Source: Apiosordaria backusii
Lineage: Eukaryota; Ascomycota; Sordariomycetes; Sordariales; Lasiosphaeriaceae
Reading direction: 5' to 3'
NCBI GenBank assembly: GCA_030549205.1
Contig: JAUKTV010000011.1
Location: 248,001 to 312,000, forward strand
Length of the DNA stretch: 64,000 nucleotides
Below are positions 25,002 to 36,640 of this stretch, in pieces. How positions within the stretch are numbered: the first letter of the stretch is position 1; each line of letters opens with the position of its first letter. Made by a program: the position numbers and the translations under genes. The notes under the pieces were generated by a model that had not been told where the DNA came from, did no database searches, and saw only the letters and a program-made list of their open reading frames with translations.

Positions 25002-26881
25002 TTAGTACCTATACAGCGGCCCCGGATCCTTCACCGGCTCCTCCCCGGCTCTGTACACACCACTTCCACTTCCACTCCCACTGCCCCCAACCGCCCTTTC
25101 CCTCGCAGCCCTCGTATATGCATCATCAGTTTCATCTGTAGTATCCGATATGGGAGTCACCGGCTCAACAACTTCCTTGTTTTTCCTCGCCTGCTGTGAA
25201 CCCCCTGCCCCTGACCCCGCTTCCTCTCTGCTCCCCGAACCTGCTGCTCCCCCTCCCCCCCCAAAACCAGGATGAAAGGGCTCATACCCCAACCTAGCTG
25301 TGTTGTCATCCTCACTTGTCCTCCTATTTGTCGAGACCCTTGGTTCCGGGTCACGGAACGGGTCCTCCTCCAGCTGGTGAGCTGGGGTGCCAGTGTTTGA
25401 CCTCGACGGACCAGCAGCCGCAGGAGCCGACCCATAAGCAGGTTGGTTGTTTGCCGTCAGGTAAGCTGGCTCAGCCGACGCTTTTCCTTTGCCATTTCCA
25501 TTGCTGTTGCTCCTAGAAGATGACGACCCTGACGGTCCAAGACCTGCTCCCCCAGCTACGCCGAACCCATTGCCCCCGTAGCCGCTTCCCAGTGGTTTCC
25601 TTGCTGGTATGGCGGGTTGTTGGTGTTCGCTCGACGGGGAGACGGGAGTGTTGTTGTCTGATCTTTGCTCTCCGAGGTGTTTCTTTGCTTGAAGGACAGC
25701 GCGATGGTGCTGGTTGAGGGCTTGCTGGAGCTGCTCGTTGGTGTCGATTAGGGACTCCATTGTGTCGTTGTCGGGCGCGGGATTCTCGCATGACATGTAG
25801 CCTTGGATGGACTTGGAGGCGCCGCTGCAGCGCTCGGAGAACTCTTTGATGAGGTCGTTGGAGAGGACTTCTTGGGGTGGGGTGGAGGCGACGAGCTGTT
25901 CGAGGAGTTTGGCTGAGGTGCGGGCTTCTTCGAGGCGGTTGGCTAGCTCAATGGGGTCGGGGAGGCGGTGTCGGCTCGAGCGTGAGGAGGAGTGGTGTTG
26001 CGGTTGGGGGAAGTATGGGGGTTGTTGTTGAGGATGTTGCTGGGGGTAAGGGGGCACGTTGGGGTTGCGGGCGACGGGGTAGGCGGTGGGTGCGCCCTAA
26101 GGGAAGGTTAGTATTACTGACGGCGGGAGAGAAAAAGGGGACAAAAGGGGGAACTCACCCCATATGCTTCGTATGCCTTCTTCTTTTCCTTCTGCCACAT
26201 TGCAATGATGAGCGCCAGTCCCTCGTCGTAGGACTTGGACGTCTCGAATGTGTCCAGTGTCTCCATCAGCAGCTGCCGTACGCTGACATCACGCCCCGCT
26301 CGTAACAGATCCTTGCATACATCGACGAACTTCTTGTCGAGGTTGCGGGTGAAGCTTGGGCCGGGATTGTCGCAGAGGATGCGGATGAGCATGATGGCGT
26401 TGTACTGACAGGCCGGCCTGCTCCAGTAGTCGCGGCTCAAGAACTTTCGAATCAGGCGGGCGGACTCGGACGCCGCGACGGGAGAAGCGACGGCAGCTTC
26501 GACGATGGCGGGTAGGTAGATGACATCGTCGCCCTGGATCACAATGTCTCAGACTTCGAACGGCGTCAAAGCTTCTAGAAGGAGGGATACTTACCGTGGA
26601 GCTTCCTCTTGATTCGCAGAAGGCTTTCTGTAAGTGATTTGACGATTAGGATCCTGTTAAGGCAGAGAAAAGCAAATAGCGCCAACATACCACACAGCGC
26701 GCAGCAGTGTCTTCGGGTTGTTCAGTCGCGGGATCGACGACGGCCGGGATATCGGTGTTGGCATCGGAGGCTGCAGCAGGGTTAGCCTCCGTATATAACT
26801 GACGCCGGGATGATGCCACAACATACTGTTCCTCTTTTTTATGGTGCCCAGCACCTTGTTCATACTGAAATTCTTCATCAT
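25002..26881 (-). CDS. lsb5: Lsb5-like VHS-GAT domain protein
   Basis: Yeast Lsb5 links endocytic and endosomal sorting to actin through Las17, Sla1 and ubiquitin. Five exons (26881-26827, 26770-26691, 26627-26595, 26533-26159, 26096-25002) with introns of 56-63 bp give 545 aa. Residues about 10-181 form the helical VHS domain: exon 4 carries RLIRKFLSRDYWSRPACQYN, LIRILCDNPG and an F-x3-L-D-K-K-F segment. Residues about 229-325 form a GAT domain with long helices, beginning at DPIELANRLEEA. The tail is Gly/Ser/Pro-rich with EEDPFRDP and a terminal PLYRY, typical of flexible adaptor tails. All five exons join in frame. The start is one of two adjacent ATGs at 26881 and 26878. A Hse1/Vps27-type protein is less likely because no FYVE, UIM or SH3 domain is seen. 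Confidence 0.85.
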
Positions 26882-28272
26882 CTTGCCAGCTGTCTGTGTT
26901 TGTTCTTCTTGGGTGTAGATGTAGGCGTAGGTTTAGATGTCGCCAAAGGTAAACTTGGTATCGATGCGCGTGCGTCTCCCGTCACAAGCGGCCCGTACCT
27001 ATCGTGAGTGGACTGGGGAAAGGTTCAGCGCCGAAACCCCAAACCAAAAACGCAGCAAACCGAAAGCGGCGCAGGGACAATATAAAGGGGATTCCGAGGG
27101 TGCGAAAGCGCGAATAGGAATTTCTGTGTGCCGTTACCCAGCAGTTTGCGATCTTCTTGTCCGGGTTTCGGGTTGTTGGTGGGTGGCCTGCTCGCCGTTT
27201 CCCGTCCGGCGCTGCGTTGTGTTGCCGCCGCAGTGCTTGTTGCTTGGTGAGTGCGTGACCTGTGGGATGGGTGTGCGTTGCGTGTCCACCCCCAACAAAC
27301 GTAACAAGGGTCCTTGATCTGGACCCCGTTTTATATGGACTGCTTGAATTTAAGAGGTGGAAGCTTTTCTTCAGATCTTCTCCAGCCAAAACCTTAATTA
27401 TCGTATGTAGGAAGAGACCGAAACCTGAGCGCAAAGTTGCGAGAGATCAAGTGTAATCTGTGATTTGCGGTGTGACTGGGCGGGTTGGCCTCGTGGCATT
27501 CAAACTGCTGGTCCGAGCCGGCCTCCGCATCCAGGTCTCAATCCTTCGAGTTCATCAACGGTTGATTGGGAGGCTGAAGAACCGAATGGCGCGAAAAGTT
27601 TCTTGAGATATAAAAATAGGGAACATCACAAGCAGCCTCAGGCAACGACATTAGTCTTTCATCATGTCAATATGGCAGCAAAACGGTCCACACTCACGCC
27701 AGGCAGCCGTCTGCCCGGGTTCCGTTTCCATATCGAACTGGGTGCAACCATATCGAGTTGGTTGAACAAGACTCCGATCAGACAGAATTGACGTTGGCTG
27801 CCATGAGTTAGAGCTACCAAGGCACCAGAGCACAAAGTCCTCGCATACAGCGCCAGCGCACAAAAACCATCAACCACGGAAATCCACATCGAGACACTGG
27901 AAGAAAAAGAGTCATTGTCTGTCGGGTCTCAAATCAATGCAAGTGCCAAGACATCTAAAACATAGACACAATTGACGTTGCAGAACGGTGCCAAACCCGC
28001 ACAGCCCCCCTTGTTGTTCAGAGACGCGCAAGCACCTCCCCGTAGCTGCCGGGCCAAGGGCTTGTTAACGTCAGACTTGAAGACAACTGACGTGACAAGC
28101 TCACAAGACATTGAAACAAGCGCGCATCACCTGGCATGTTGAGTAGTAACTGTGTTTTCCTATTCTCGCTGGAATTCTGCCGCTGGTTCTTGTACCCATA
28201 CAAGACCATCCGGAGCCGGGGAATCAAACACAATGGTAGTCCCCACCTTCTAGAACCCAAAGCATATTCTGT
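26882..28272. other. Intergenic, 1.4 kb
   Basis: Upstream of the Lsb5-like gene and downstream of the UBX gene, both on the minus strand. No coding signal. It should contain the Lsb5-like promoter near 26.9-27.3 kb. Confidence 0.5.
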
Positions 28273-29905
28273 CTACTTCTCTTCTTGATCATCATCGTCT
28301 ACTAAATCTTCAGCCACAAGACTCCCGCCCCGGCCCATCTTCTGTCCAATCGTGACCGTCTTACTAGGCTCGAGCGTCTCCCGTGGCAACATCGATGCAA
28401 TTTGGAAACCATACTTGTGTTCATACCCCTCTGGTTCGGTCGCCTTTTCATCCAGAGAACCTTCCTGTAGAAGGTCGTAGCACTCCACAAACGCGTAGAG
28501 CTCCTCCAATGTGGTGTTGCTGGCAAATCTGCGGATAACCCGCCCACCACCAGCTGAAGCCGGCATGTTGAGAGCCAACCGGACAGCATCCTTTGCTTCC
28601 GGTTCCGATGCTACCGTCGTGGCCCGCCATTTCCTCCATTGCCTCCGCAGCTCCTCCTGTCGTGCTGCTTTTTCAGCTTCTTCCAGAGCACGCTTCTCAG
28701 CCGCTGCCGCTGCAGCCTCAGCCTCACGCTTTTGCCGGGCTCTCTCACGGTCACGGGCTAGCGACCTCTCATATGCTGAATCCTGCTCATTTCTCAAGTT
28801 TCGGGCAAGCTCCTGGGCCGCTCTCTCAGCCCGCGCGCGGTTAAGATCGGGAGAGTACTTCGTGATGGCGTCTTGCAGCCCAGCAATGTAAGCTGCCGGT
28901 GTCATGGGCCCGGCCAAGCGCTTGACAATCCCCATTCTCGTGCTACCCTCCTTGGGCGTCAGGCAGACCAAGCAGGAAAAGGGGTACTCAACACACGAAT
29001 ACTCGTTGGCCACCTGGTGTGCTTCGGGATCAGCCACGTTCCCTCCCCATAGGATAATGTTGTTAGAGGGATCCGAGATGTAGTTGACAACATCGGGAGA
29101 AAGAAGTGTGTTTCGAATGAAGGCGTCGGTGTCGTCGTGTTCGGGGGATATCAATACCATAAGAAGGAACTTGAGATCCCACTTTGCCGTATCCAATGCT
29201 TGGGCATGGCCGCCCTCGAAAAATGTAAGACCGTGGGTGCCGTATGCCTCCTCAAACTCGCGCCGAAACCTCCTGGCTGCCTCCTGTGGCAATGTTGCAC
29301 TCCGTCCATGAGCCTGTCTTAAGCCCCGTATGGTTGTTCCCAGGTATCGTGGCCGGAATGAGGCGGGTAGGAATGCGAAGAAAAAGGCAAGTATCCGGCC
29401 GAATACACCCATCACCCCTCTCGTCAAATGCCATGTCGTCGAAAATGGCGCCAAAAAGATCGAGAATAGCCCTCGTGGCCGGATGTTCACCGGTTGGTGG
29501 GGCACCACTCTAGGGGCAACTTCTGTTCTTGGCGATCTCATCCGTCTCGGTCTATCATCATCGGCATCCAAAAAGCTTTCGTGCAAGTTCTCATATGTTG
29601 CCGCCGTCAGGGGTGGGTTGTTCTGTGCTGCCTGGGCCTCAGCAACCAGGTCGGGTCCTTCGCCATCGAAGAACTTTGCGATCGCTATCTGCAAGATGTG
29701 TCAGCTCCCCATCCATATGTCTACACGCATATGAGGTACCCAGAAGTGTGAGGGGAAGTGTACGCACTTGGACATTCCATTGCGACCTTTCCAGCAAGGG
29801 GACCGCATCCTTGATTTCTTGGCCTGTAACATCGGTGTATTGCTGAAGAGTCTCCTGCTGCTGGGAGGAGAGCTGGCCAAGGTCGAAATCAACGCCGTCC
29901 GCCAT
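28273..29905 (-). CDS. UBX-domain ER protein, UBXD8(FAF2)/Ubx2 type
   Basis: This family sits in the ER and lipid-droplet membrane and recruits the Cdc48/p97 ATPase to ubiquitinated substrates in ER-associated degradation. Two exons, 29905-29768 and 29688-28273, with a 79-bp intron, give 517 aa. Residues about 8-46 are a UBA-like helix bundle ending in LLERSQWNVQ. A hydrophobic hairpin lies at about 119-157 (GLFSIFLAPF then ILAFFFAFLP) and would insert into one membrane leaflet. Residues about 185-320 are a UAS thioredoxin-like domain, seen in the FLLMVLISPEHDDTDAF segment. A charged coiled coil rich in Arg/Glu/Ala spans about 335-395. The UBX domain follows (VIRRFASNTTLEELYAFVEC) near the C-terminus. 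The order UBA-hairpin-UAS-UBX is that of UBXD8. Confidence 0.9.
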
Positions 29906-31063
29906 GGTGATGGAGGTGTATCCCGATTCAAGAAGCTGTGTTCTCTATGCCAGAAGCTGTGGTCCAACGGTTGCCCATGCCAAAGAACACGGAGGTGCGG
30001 TTGAGGCCAGCGCTAAGTGGCGGTTAACTTTTAATACGACAGGCTTATTCTGACTGTTGCAAGTTGCTTGGGGAGTTGTCCGGTACCCGGATATAGACAG
30101 ATAGCACGTGTACCAATACTTGTGTGGTGGAAGAGTGGTAGCCGGATCGGTCGCAACACGTCAGTCAACCTCCACGTCCCAGAGTTACGGCACCGGGTGC
30201 AACTGGGCAAACAGGGGTTGCTTGGAATGCCAGTGCCCCTCAATAGCCAAGCACAGACCACGGTTCAGAAATCGACCTTCTCTTGCTCTGTTTTGACTTT
30301 GAGATGAGACCGGAGCGACCAAGTTAGGCTGAGAAAGGTACCTTAGCAGGGAGCAGTGACGATGAGGCCAGCCTTCGCCTTCATCAGCAATACAATGAAT
30401 AAATATCTGTATACAGAGTACAGGTAACCCAATCTACCCCTTTGTTGAATTGCTTACCCCGTTAAAAGCATGGCCCCCCAACAAGGGCCTGTGCCTCCCG
30501 TCTCGAGGCTGAACGGCCAAGCAAGGAGTTGGGGGCCCCACCCCACTTTAGCGCGGGCACCCGCGACGACCCTCTCGAAGCCTCCATGCTTTCTTCGCAG
30601 TCAGCGCCTCCTGCATTCGATATTCTGTGAGCGCATTGGACGAGAGCTTGTCAAATACTGTCAGCAACGACTCCCCTCGAGCTCCTTCTAACGTCCTGCC
30701 CGCCGACGCGACTCCTCCTGGACGACACAATCGCCCCTCAAAATAGAGCCCGACCGCTGCCACCCTGGTGATCGCCTGCCGTTTTGTCTCTGCGGCCAGC
30801 TGTGTATTGCGCCTTTCTTCCCCAGCTCGTGTCCAGTTCCATGGATGCCTTATCGGCGCTCTAAAGAAAAACATGGGAGGAATAAGCTACCTATCTTCAA
30901 GTAAACGCCCATGGTCGCTCCTACTTGCCTGCCTCGCCTTCCAACTCGATCCTCTCAGCTGCCATTGTTTTCCAAAAACAACACTGACACATCCCGCCAG
31001 ATCTCTTAGAAACGTCCGAGGCATTCCCATTCTTCCACCCTTGATATAGAGTAACCAATCGCT
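29906..31063. promoter_or_regulatory. Divergent promoter region, UBX gene and PAN3
   Basis: About 1.16 kb between two head-to-head genes, so both promoters and 5' untranslated regions must lie here. A CACGTG E-box palindrome is present near 30106. Open frames in the interval have no recognisable content. Confidence 0.5.
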
Positions 31064-33382
31064 ATGGCCGCATCACGGTATAATTCCAACGACCTGCGGC
31101 GGCAAGTTGGCTCGCCGAGATCGAAGGGACGAGGTGGGTTGATTTCGACACACCTTGAACAAACGCGTAATCTACCGTACGGTTCAACTGACAACGATGC
31201 GCCCAAGATACCAAAGACACCCTTTGCCGCAACATTGTGATATACGGGCACTGCCGATACATGGACACGACCTGTAATTTTAACCACGACCAAAACAAAC
31301 CAGTTTCTGGTCCATCGGATTAGTAAGTTGTTGACCAGTAACGGACGTGGCGTTGCGGACCTGAGAATTGGAAGCAGATTGAGTTTGGGTGGCTGTCGGG
31401 CTGCTCTATCAGGGCTTTGCTTTTCCAGAACATGTCTAACATTCCCACAGTCTTTCCAAAAAATCATTTAATGCCGATTCACCATCCTTCACACCCTCCA
31501 CCCAGCATCAGGGACAAGCTAAAAAAACCACCCTTTCTTCTCAAGCAGCAAACGCTGCACCCTTTACTCCTCGTGGTGTCTCTGGTGAGTGGGCTTCTCT
31601 CCTTCACAGGCCATCTCGTGCTTAACGCTGATGGTTTTGCAACAGCGAATCAACAGACTGCTGATTTGAGCATATTCAACCCAGCCGGTGTCCGGGAATT
31701 TACTCCTTCAAACAGCACACAGAACTATGAATTAGGAAACAATGTACGTTTAGAATGCAGCTCCACATATGCTTGATGTTCTCGGTTGACTGAGAGGCAG
31801 AACATGGGGAACGGGACTACCCAAGACAACGGCGTGTACAGTGATCCATTTGCCATAAACCCAATGAGTCAGACCCTTCCGAACAACGCCCCATTCAACC
31901 CTTATGCGAGCGATCACGGCGCAGTTTCAGGTGCTGGAGCCGGCTTTTACCCCTCAGGAGGACCGTATGCCTCTGTTCCCATGCAACAGCCAAATTATCA
32001 TCTCTACCAGCCCTACGATGCCTACCGAGGAGAGCTGCAACCCTGGCAGCGGTCCACATATGACTTTTTTACTCCAGCTGCTATGCGAGAGGAGATACAG
32101 AAGAAAATGTTTGCCACGCAGCAGACGATGCCAGGTGGGTTTTCCAGATCGCCTCGTTTTGCAATGACGAACGCTAAAACCCAGAGCAGGTCTACCCAAG
32201 CTTGACAACTACCATTCCCTTTTCTCACTAGACACCAGCCACAGGAAAAACACAACCTCTTTTGGCTATCCCAGTTGGGTCTACAAGGCTCAGAAGGTGA
32301 CCACTGGGCTCCACTACGTCCTGAGACGTTTAGAAGGGTATCGCTTGTCACACGATCAATCGGTTATGAGCGTGATGAGGGACTGGAAAAATGTCAGGCA
32401 TGAAAACATCGTGTCGTTTCACGAAACATTCACCAGCCAAAATTTCGGCGACAGCTCCCTCATTTTTGTGTACGACTGGCATCCCCTTGCCAAGACCTTG
32501 GCTGAACAACATTTCGCTTCGCCGCTGGGAAGCAATCGGCAAAGATATCCCCTTGTGCCAGAAGGTCTGCTCTGGAGCTACATTTGTCAAATCGCCAGCG
32601 CTCTTCATTACCTACACACCAAAAACCTTGCCGCACGGTGTCTGGATCTCAGCAAAATTCTCGTGACGGAGAAGAGCCGTATTCGACTGGGGTCGTGCGC
32701 CATCTTAGACGTGGTACACTATGATCTCAACCGTCCACTCCAGGAGCTACAAGGGGATGATCTTTTCAAGTTTGGCAAAGTTATTCTCTGTCTGGCCACG
32801 GGCACGCCGTCAAGTCTGTTGCAACTCAGCAACATGAAGGCAGCCCTTGACTCACTTGCCCCCAAGTACTCGCCGTCCTTGAGGGACGTACTGCAGTTCC
32901 TGCTGGCCCCAGCGATGCCCAATGGCCAGCCGCCCACCATTGCACACTTCCTTACCATGATTGCTCCGCAGCTCGTCCAGCAAGTGAGCAACACGTTCCG
33001 GGAAAATGACGAGCAGCAATATTGGCTCGCTCGAGAGATTGAGAATGGCAGAATTGCCCGCAATATCATGAAGCTATCAGCTATCTTGGAGCGTGGCGAT
33101 CTAGGAAGCCAATCGAACTGGTCAGAGACGGGGGACCGCTACCACCTGAAGCTCTTCCGGGACTACGTTTTTCACCGCGTGGATGCCAGTGGCAAGCCCG
33201 ACCTTACCCCGGGTCATATGTTGAGCTGTATGAGCAAGCTTGATGCTGGTGTAGAGGAACAGATCATGCTGACCAGCCGCGACAACGAAACCATTTTTAT
33301 TATTACGTATCGAGAACTCCGGGCCATGTTTGAGCGCGCGTTTAATGAACTCGTCAAGTTCAGCAAGTCATCGGGTCTTTAG
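31064..33382 (+). CDS. pan3: PAN3, regulatory subunit of the Pan2-Pan3 deadenylase
   Basis: PAN3 binds poly(A)/Pab1 and recruits the PAN2 nuclease to shorten mRNA tails in the cytoplasm. Six exons (31064-31133, 31208-31322, 31451-31584, 31646-31743, 31801-32134, 32190-33382) give 647 aa. Exon 2 carries the CCCH zinc finger: Cys30, Cys39, Cys46 and His50 (C-x8-C-x6-C-x3-H). The exon 2/3 junction splits a Tyr codon: the GTAAGT donor lies inside what otherwise reads as TAG. SPSFTP, NAAPFTPRG and REFTPSN are Pan2/Pab1-interaction-type linkers. LDNYHSLFPLDTSHRKN begins the pseudokinase (about 250-520), and the C-terminal knob domain follows. The pseudokinase lacks a normal catalytic loop (HTKNLAARCLDLSKIL), as expected for PAN3. 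It is convergent with LSM7, another decay factor. Confidence 0.95.
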
Positions 33383-33623
33383 GGGGGAGCACATCGCAAT
33401 TAGGGGAAGACACCAGGGGGGCAATATCTTGAGCAGGGAAGGGGCTACCGAGTTTGCGCGGTGGTTCTCGATGACCTGCGTATTTCTGGTAGAGGCAACT
33501 TTTCCGGAAGTGCAGGTCGAGGAGGATCTCGTCAAGGATCTTATGGATCTTATTCTGCTCCTTTTTAACAACCCTCAATCACATCAGTACCACCTATTAA
33601 CTATCGTCCAAGGCCTGTTTAAA

Positions 33624-33654
33624 CTTGCGGTACCTGCTCTTTTATCCACAGCGT
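33624..33654 (+). repeat. Copy 1 of a short dispersed repeat
   Basis: A 31-bp segment matches 42034-42064 at 27 positions, and all four differences are transitions. The flanks diverge quickly, although a TGTTT just upstream is also shared. It may be a remnant of an old transposon mutated by C-to-T change. Confidence 0.4.
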
Positions 33655-34570
33655 GCCTACCTATGACTCGAGTTCTCGTCCTTCTTCCTATTTGGGGAAC
33701 CCTTTCTTCAAATTTTGGGACTTCAAATTATACAGTCCAAACCCCAATCACTCAACCTTGAGAGCCTCTGGCTATGACTCAACCCTTGGTGGTATTCCTC
33801 AGGATAACAACCCTAACCCAATCCCTCCAATTTCGGGACTTCAACTTTCGGGGCTCCGAATCCGTGTGGTTCAAACTTTGTGGGCGGTACACCTCAAGAA
33901 ACGGTCATCACTCAAATTCTGGGGGTCAATCATCTGCTTGGGCTCCTTCTTCCACCCACGCCCAAACTCCCGCCCCAAATCAAAGGCCCACCCCAGCTTG
34001 AAAGTGCACTGCCTCTCGAGGATCGGCATCATCCAGATCGCCAAGATGGGCTCGGGCTCATCCAAGTCCGGAGATGACAAACTCAGGCCCGAGAACAATA
34101 AGCCTGAGGACGAAGATGGCAAGGCCAGAGAGGACAAGCCTGAATAAGGAGCCAGAGGACAAGCCTGAATAAGGAGCCAGAGGACGAGGCAAAGCGAGAT
34201 GAAGACGATACTAAAATTGTGGATGAGGACAAGAATAACCTGTGGACGACGAGCTTGTGGTCGAGAAGCCTGTGGACAAGCAGAAGCTGGATGAAGACAG
34301 GACTAAAGCCTTGAATGTGGATGAGAAATAAGTTCAAGCATGAAGCGTCCAAGGATGAGGGCGAGAGTAAAGCTTTGGATGAGGAAGAGAGGCAACCTGA
34401 GGATAAGAAGCAGCCTGAGGATGACAAACCTGGAGACGACGGCAAAGAGCAAACCACTACAGGATGAAGACAATGTTGAACCTCCGAATGAAGATGAGAA
34501 CAAACCCGAAGACGATAAACCAAAAGGCGAAGGGCTACCTGACGAGACCGCGAGCAAAAACGGCTGTTAA
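33653..34570 (+). pseudogene. Decayed Lys/Glu/Asp-rich ORF
   Basis: Coding-like fragments continue from frame to frame. First comes an Asn/Pro/Ser/Gly-rich stretch (SNFGTSNYTVQTP and SNFGTSTFGAPNPCGSNF in one frame, GYDSTLGGIPQ in another). An ATG at about 34047 then opens with MGSGSSKSGDDK. Highly charged pieces follow, such as KPEDEDGKARED, VDDELVVEKPVDKQKLDED, DEEERQPEDKKQPEDDKPGD and NEDENKPEDDKPKGEG, each ending in a stop or shifted relative to the last. Composition is continuous while the frame is not, which indicates decay by small indels. The MGS start would suit N-myristoylation if the gene were once intact. Function unknown; no homologue recognised. A set of true short exons is possible but no good splice sites were seen. 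Confidence 0.45.
34131..34180 (+). repeat. 25-bp perfect tandem duplication
   Basis: Two identical 25-bp units starting AGGACAAGCC and ending GGAGCCAG, followed by the first bases of a third. As 25 is not a multiple of three, the insertion itself shifts the frame, and each unit also carries a TAA that ends the upstream frame. Confidence 0.9.
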
Positions 34571-35256
34571 GGGCAAAAAGAAGTGCAACGAAGTCGATAC
34601 AGAGGACCGGTGGGAAGATAGTAGAAGAAAGCCAAATGAATACTGCGGAAGATGATGTATGATCGGTGTAGAGTGCGAGGTTCGATGTCATGGGCAGTAT
34701 GAACGAACAGTGAGAAGATGGTCTATCGCTCCAAATAAAGGAAGGAAGGGGACGAAGCGGGTACATATGTGGCTTGAAAAGCGAGGTAGCAGCGTTCATT
34801 TTCTTGTGATTGCAAAAACAAAATTGAAAAGTTCATATCTCAACCTTTGTCGCTTGATCAGTGGCTGATTCAGGCTGGAAGCTATGCATAGTGTTTAAGT
34901 GTTGGATCGTGACGGCTAGGCTTTTAACAACCCATCTTAGTATGTTTGATGTTTGATAAAGCTATGTGCCCCCCTTTTCGGCCATTGTATGATGGCCAAA
35001 GTTCAATGAGACTCCTCTGAAGTCTTTGCCTCCGTTTCCTCCTCTCTCTCTCCCTTATCGGTTCTTCGGTCAAAAGCCCTACGGGTATTAAAACTTCCCA
35101 TTTTCCTTTTGACCATTAGAGCTGAATTCTGAATTTGCTCTTGCCCACATCCTAGACCAATATCCACATTGGTTGTTTCGGCTGTAGTTTTTGTGAGCCA
35201 TGAATCCCCCCTCCTCTCCTTCGGCATGAAACTTGCGTCGTCGGCCAATCAATTGA
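34571..35256. other. Intergenic downstream of LSM7
   Basis: No coding signal. Contains the probable 3' untranslated region of LSM7 (minus) and the remains of the charged relic. Confidence 0.4.
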
Positions 35257-35826
35257 TCAATACTCCATGCCCTCCTGCTGCAAAAACGGGTTGTCTATCA
35301 CCTCGCTGCCGTCCACAGGGGAGATGACCACGAGGAGAGTACCGCGGACTACCGCGAGCCCGAGTGAGCGGGTAGTTTCGTTGCCTTCGTCGTCTGTTGT
35401 CGCCTATATTAGCCCCCCTCCCCACTTGTGTTACTTGGGACAAACGTACCTCTCATCACCTCCTGAACCTCATCCAGCACCATGTTCATCAGCGCGTCGT
35501 ACCCCTTCAGTGTGCCCGTCACTATTTATCCCTTCTGTCAGCAATCACCCCCCATCGCGGATGTGCAAAGGCGACCTACCCTCCCTTCCACCATTAAACT
35601 TGACCGTAATCTTCTTGTCCATGTACTTCTTCAAGTCTAAAATATTCTCCTTCTTGGGGCGCTCGGTGTGATCCCTTGACGCTCCCCGACCGCCACCATG
35701 TTGTTGGCTCTGATGTCCACCTCCGCGGCCGCCGCCCCTACCCCCGCCACGGTGAGGACCTCCTCTGCCTCCTCCGCCTCTGTGACCCGAGCCGCCGCCG
35801 CGGGATTGGTGGGGCCTTTCGCTCAT
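35257..35826 (-). CDS. lsm7: LSM7, Sm-like subunit of the LSm1-7 and LSm2-8 rings
   Basis: LSm7 is part of the cytoplasmic LSm1-7 ring (with Pat1, decapping of oligoadenylated mRNA) and the nuclear LSm2-8 ring on U6 snRNA. Three exons (35826-35580, 35521-35450, 35393-35257) with introns of 58 and 56 bp give 151 aa. The Sm1 motif runs from KKENILDLKKYMDKKITVKF through the first splice to GTLKGYDALMNMVLDE. The Sm2 motif is RSLGLAVVRGTLLVVISP in exon 3. Residues 1-57 are an extra Gly/Arg/His tail with many RGG and GGR repeats, absent from compact LSm proteins and making this protein longer than yeast Lsm7. The exon 2/3 boundary falls just after EVMRD. A distinct LSm subunit is unlikely because of the Sm1/Sm2 wording. 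Confidence 0.93.
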
Positions 35827-36452
35827 TTTTTTTCTGGTTCTCTATTTCTCGTTTGGTCGTTAATTGAGGGAGTAGATCGGTCGGGGAGTATCGTGGGTAG
35901 AATCGGCGTTGCGCGGTGTGTTGAAAGGGATCGTGGTAATTGTTTGGGAAGATCAAATGTTAGTGGGGCAGCGGTGATGCTGAGCTCCAAGACAGCAGAC
36001 AGACAGCTCTGGCAGGCAGGCAGCAAGTGAACAACCCCAACCCCGAAACCCCAAGAGAGAAAGGTCGTTAAAAGTGGAGCCCTCTTTTCCTCACCCCGCG
36101 GTGCTGTGCTGTGGCAGGGCGACCGGGCCTGGGGTGACAGGCGGTTTTCTTTTGCGGGGCTTCCCGCTGTGGCTAGTGAGGTGCCAAGACTGTGGAACGG
36201 CTGCAGATGGGCAGGGATTGGGCTTCATGCTTGCTGAAGATGAGGTGGTCAAAGCTTCTGTTCTCTTTTGACGACGTCTGGAGTCGTTCACCTCGAAAGG
36301 GGGACGGGAAGGAAACACCCTGGGTCGTGAATGTTGTGTACAAATATAAGGCGTTCTTACCTTTCTCAGATTTTGCCTCTGTTAAAAACATGGCAGCAAC
36401 ATATCTACCAGGGGACATGCGAAAGATGGGCGCAAACAAGCAGCATTCCAGA

Positions 36453-36520
36453 AGAATCAGGACTGTTACACAAACCGCCAGATACAAGAATCAGGACTGC
36501 TACACAAACTGCCAGATACG
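36453..36520 (+). repeat. 34-bp imperfect tandem repeat, two units
   Basis: Two adjacent 34-bp units beginning AGAATCAGGACTG differ at only a few positions, mainly C/T. No function seen. Confidence 0.8.
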
Positions 36521-36640
36521 TGAACTGCTGAGAATAAGTGTTGCAATTGCATTTTCATGCCTTTTAAACCATTTTCCAGGCTTGTTGATTATATTATAGG
36601 GCTTGCTCACCGTGGTTTGAAGCCTTACAAGATAGATGGT

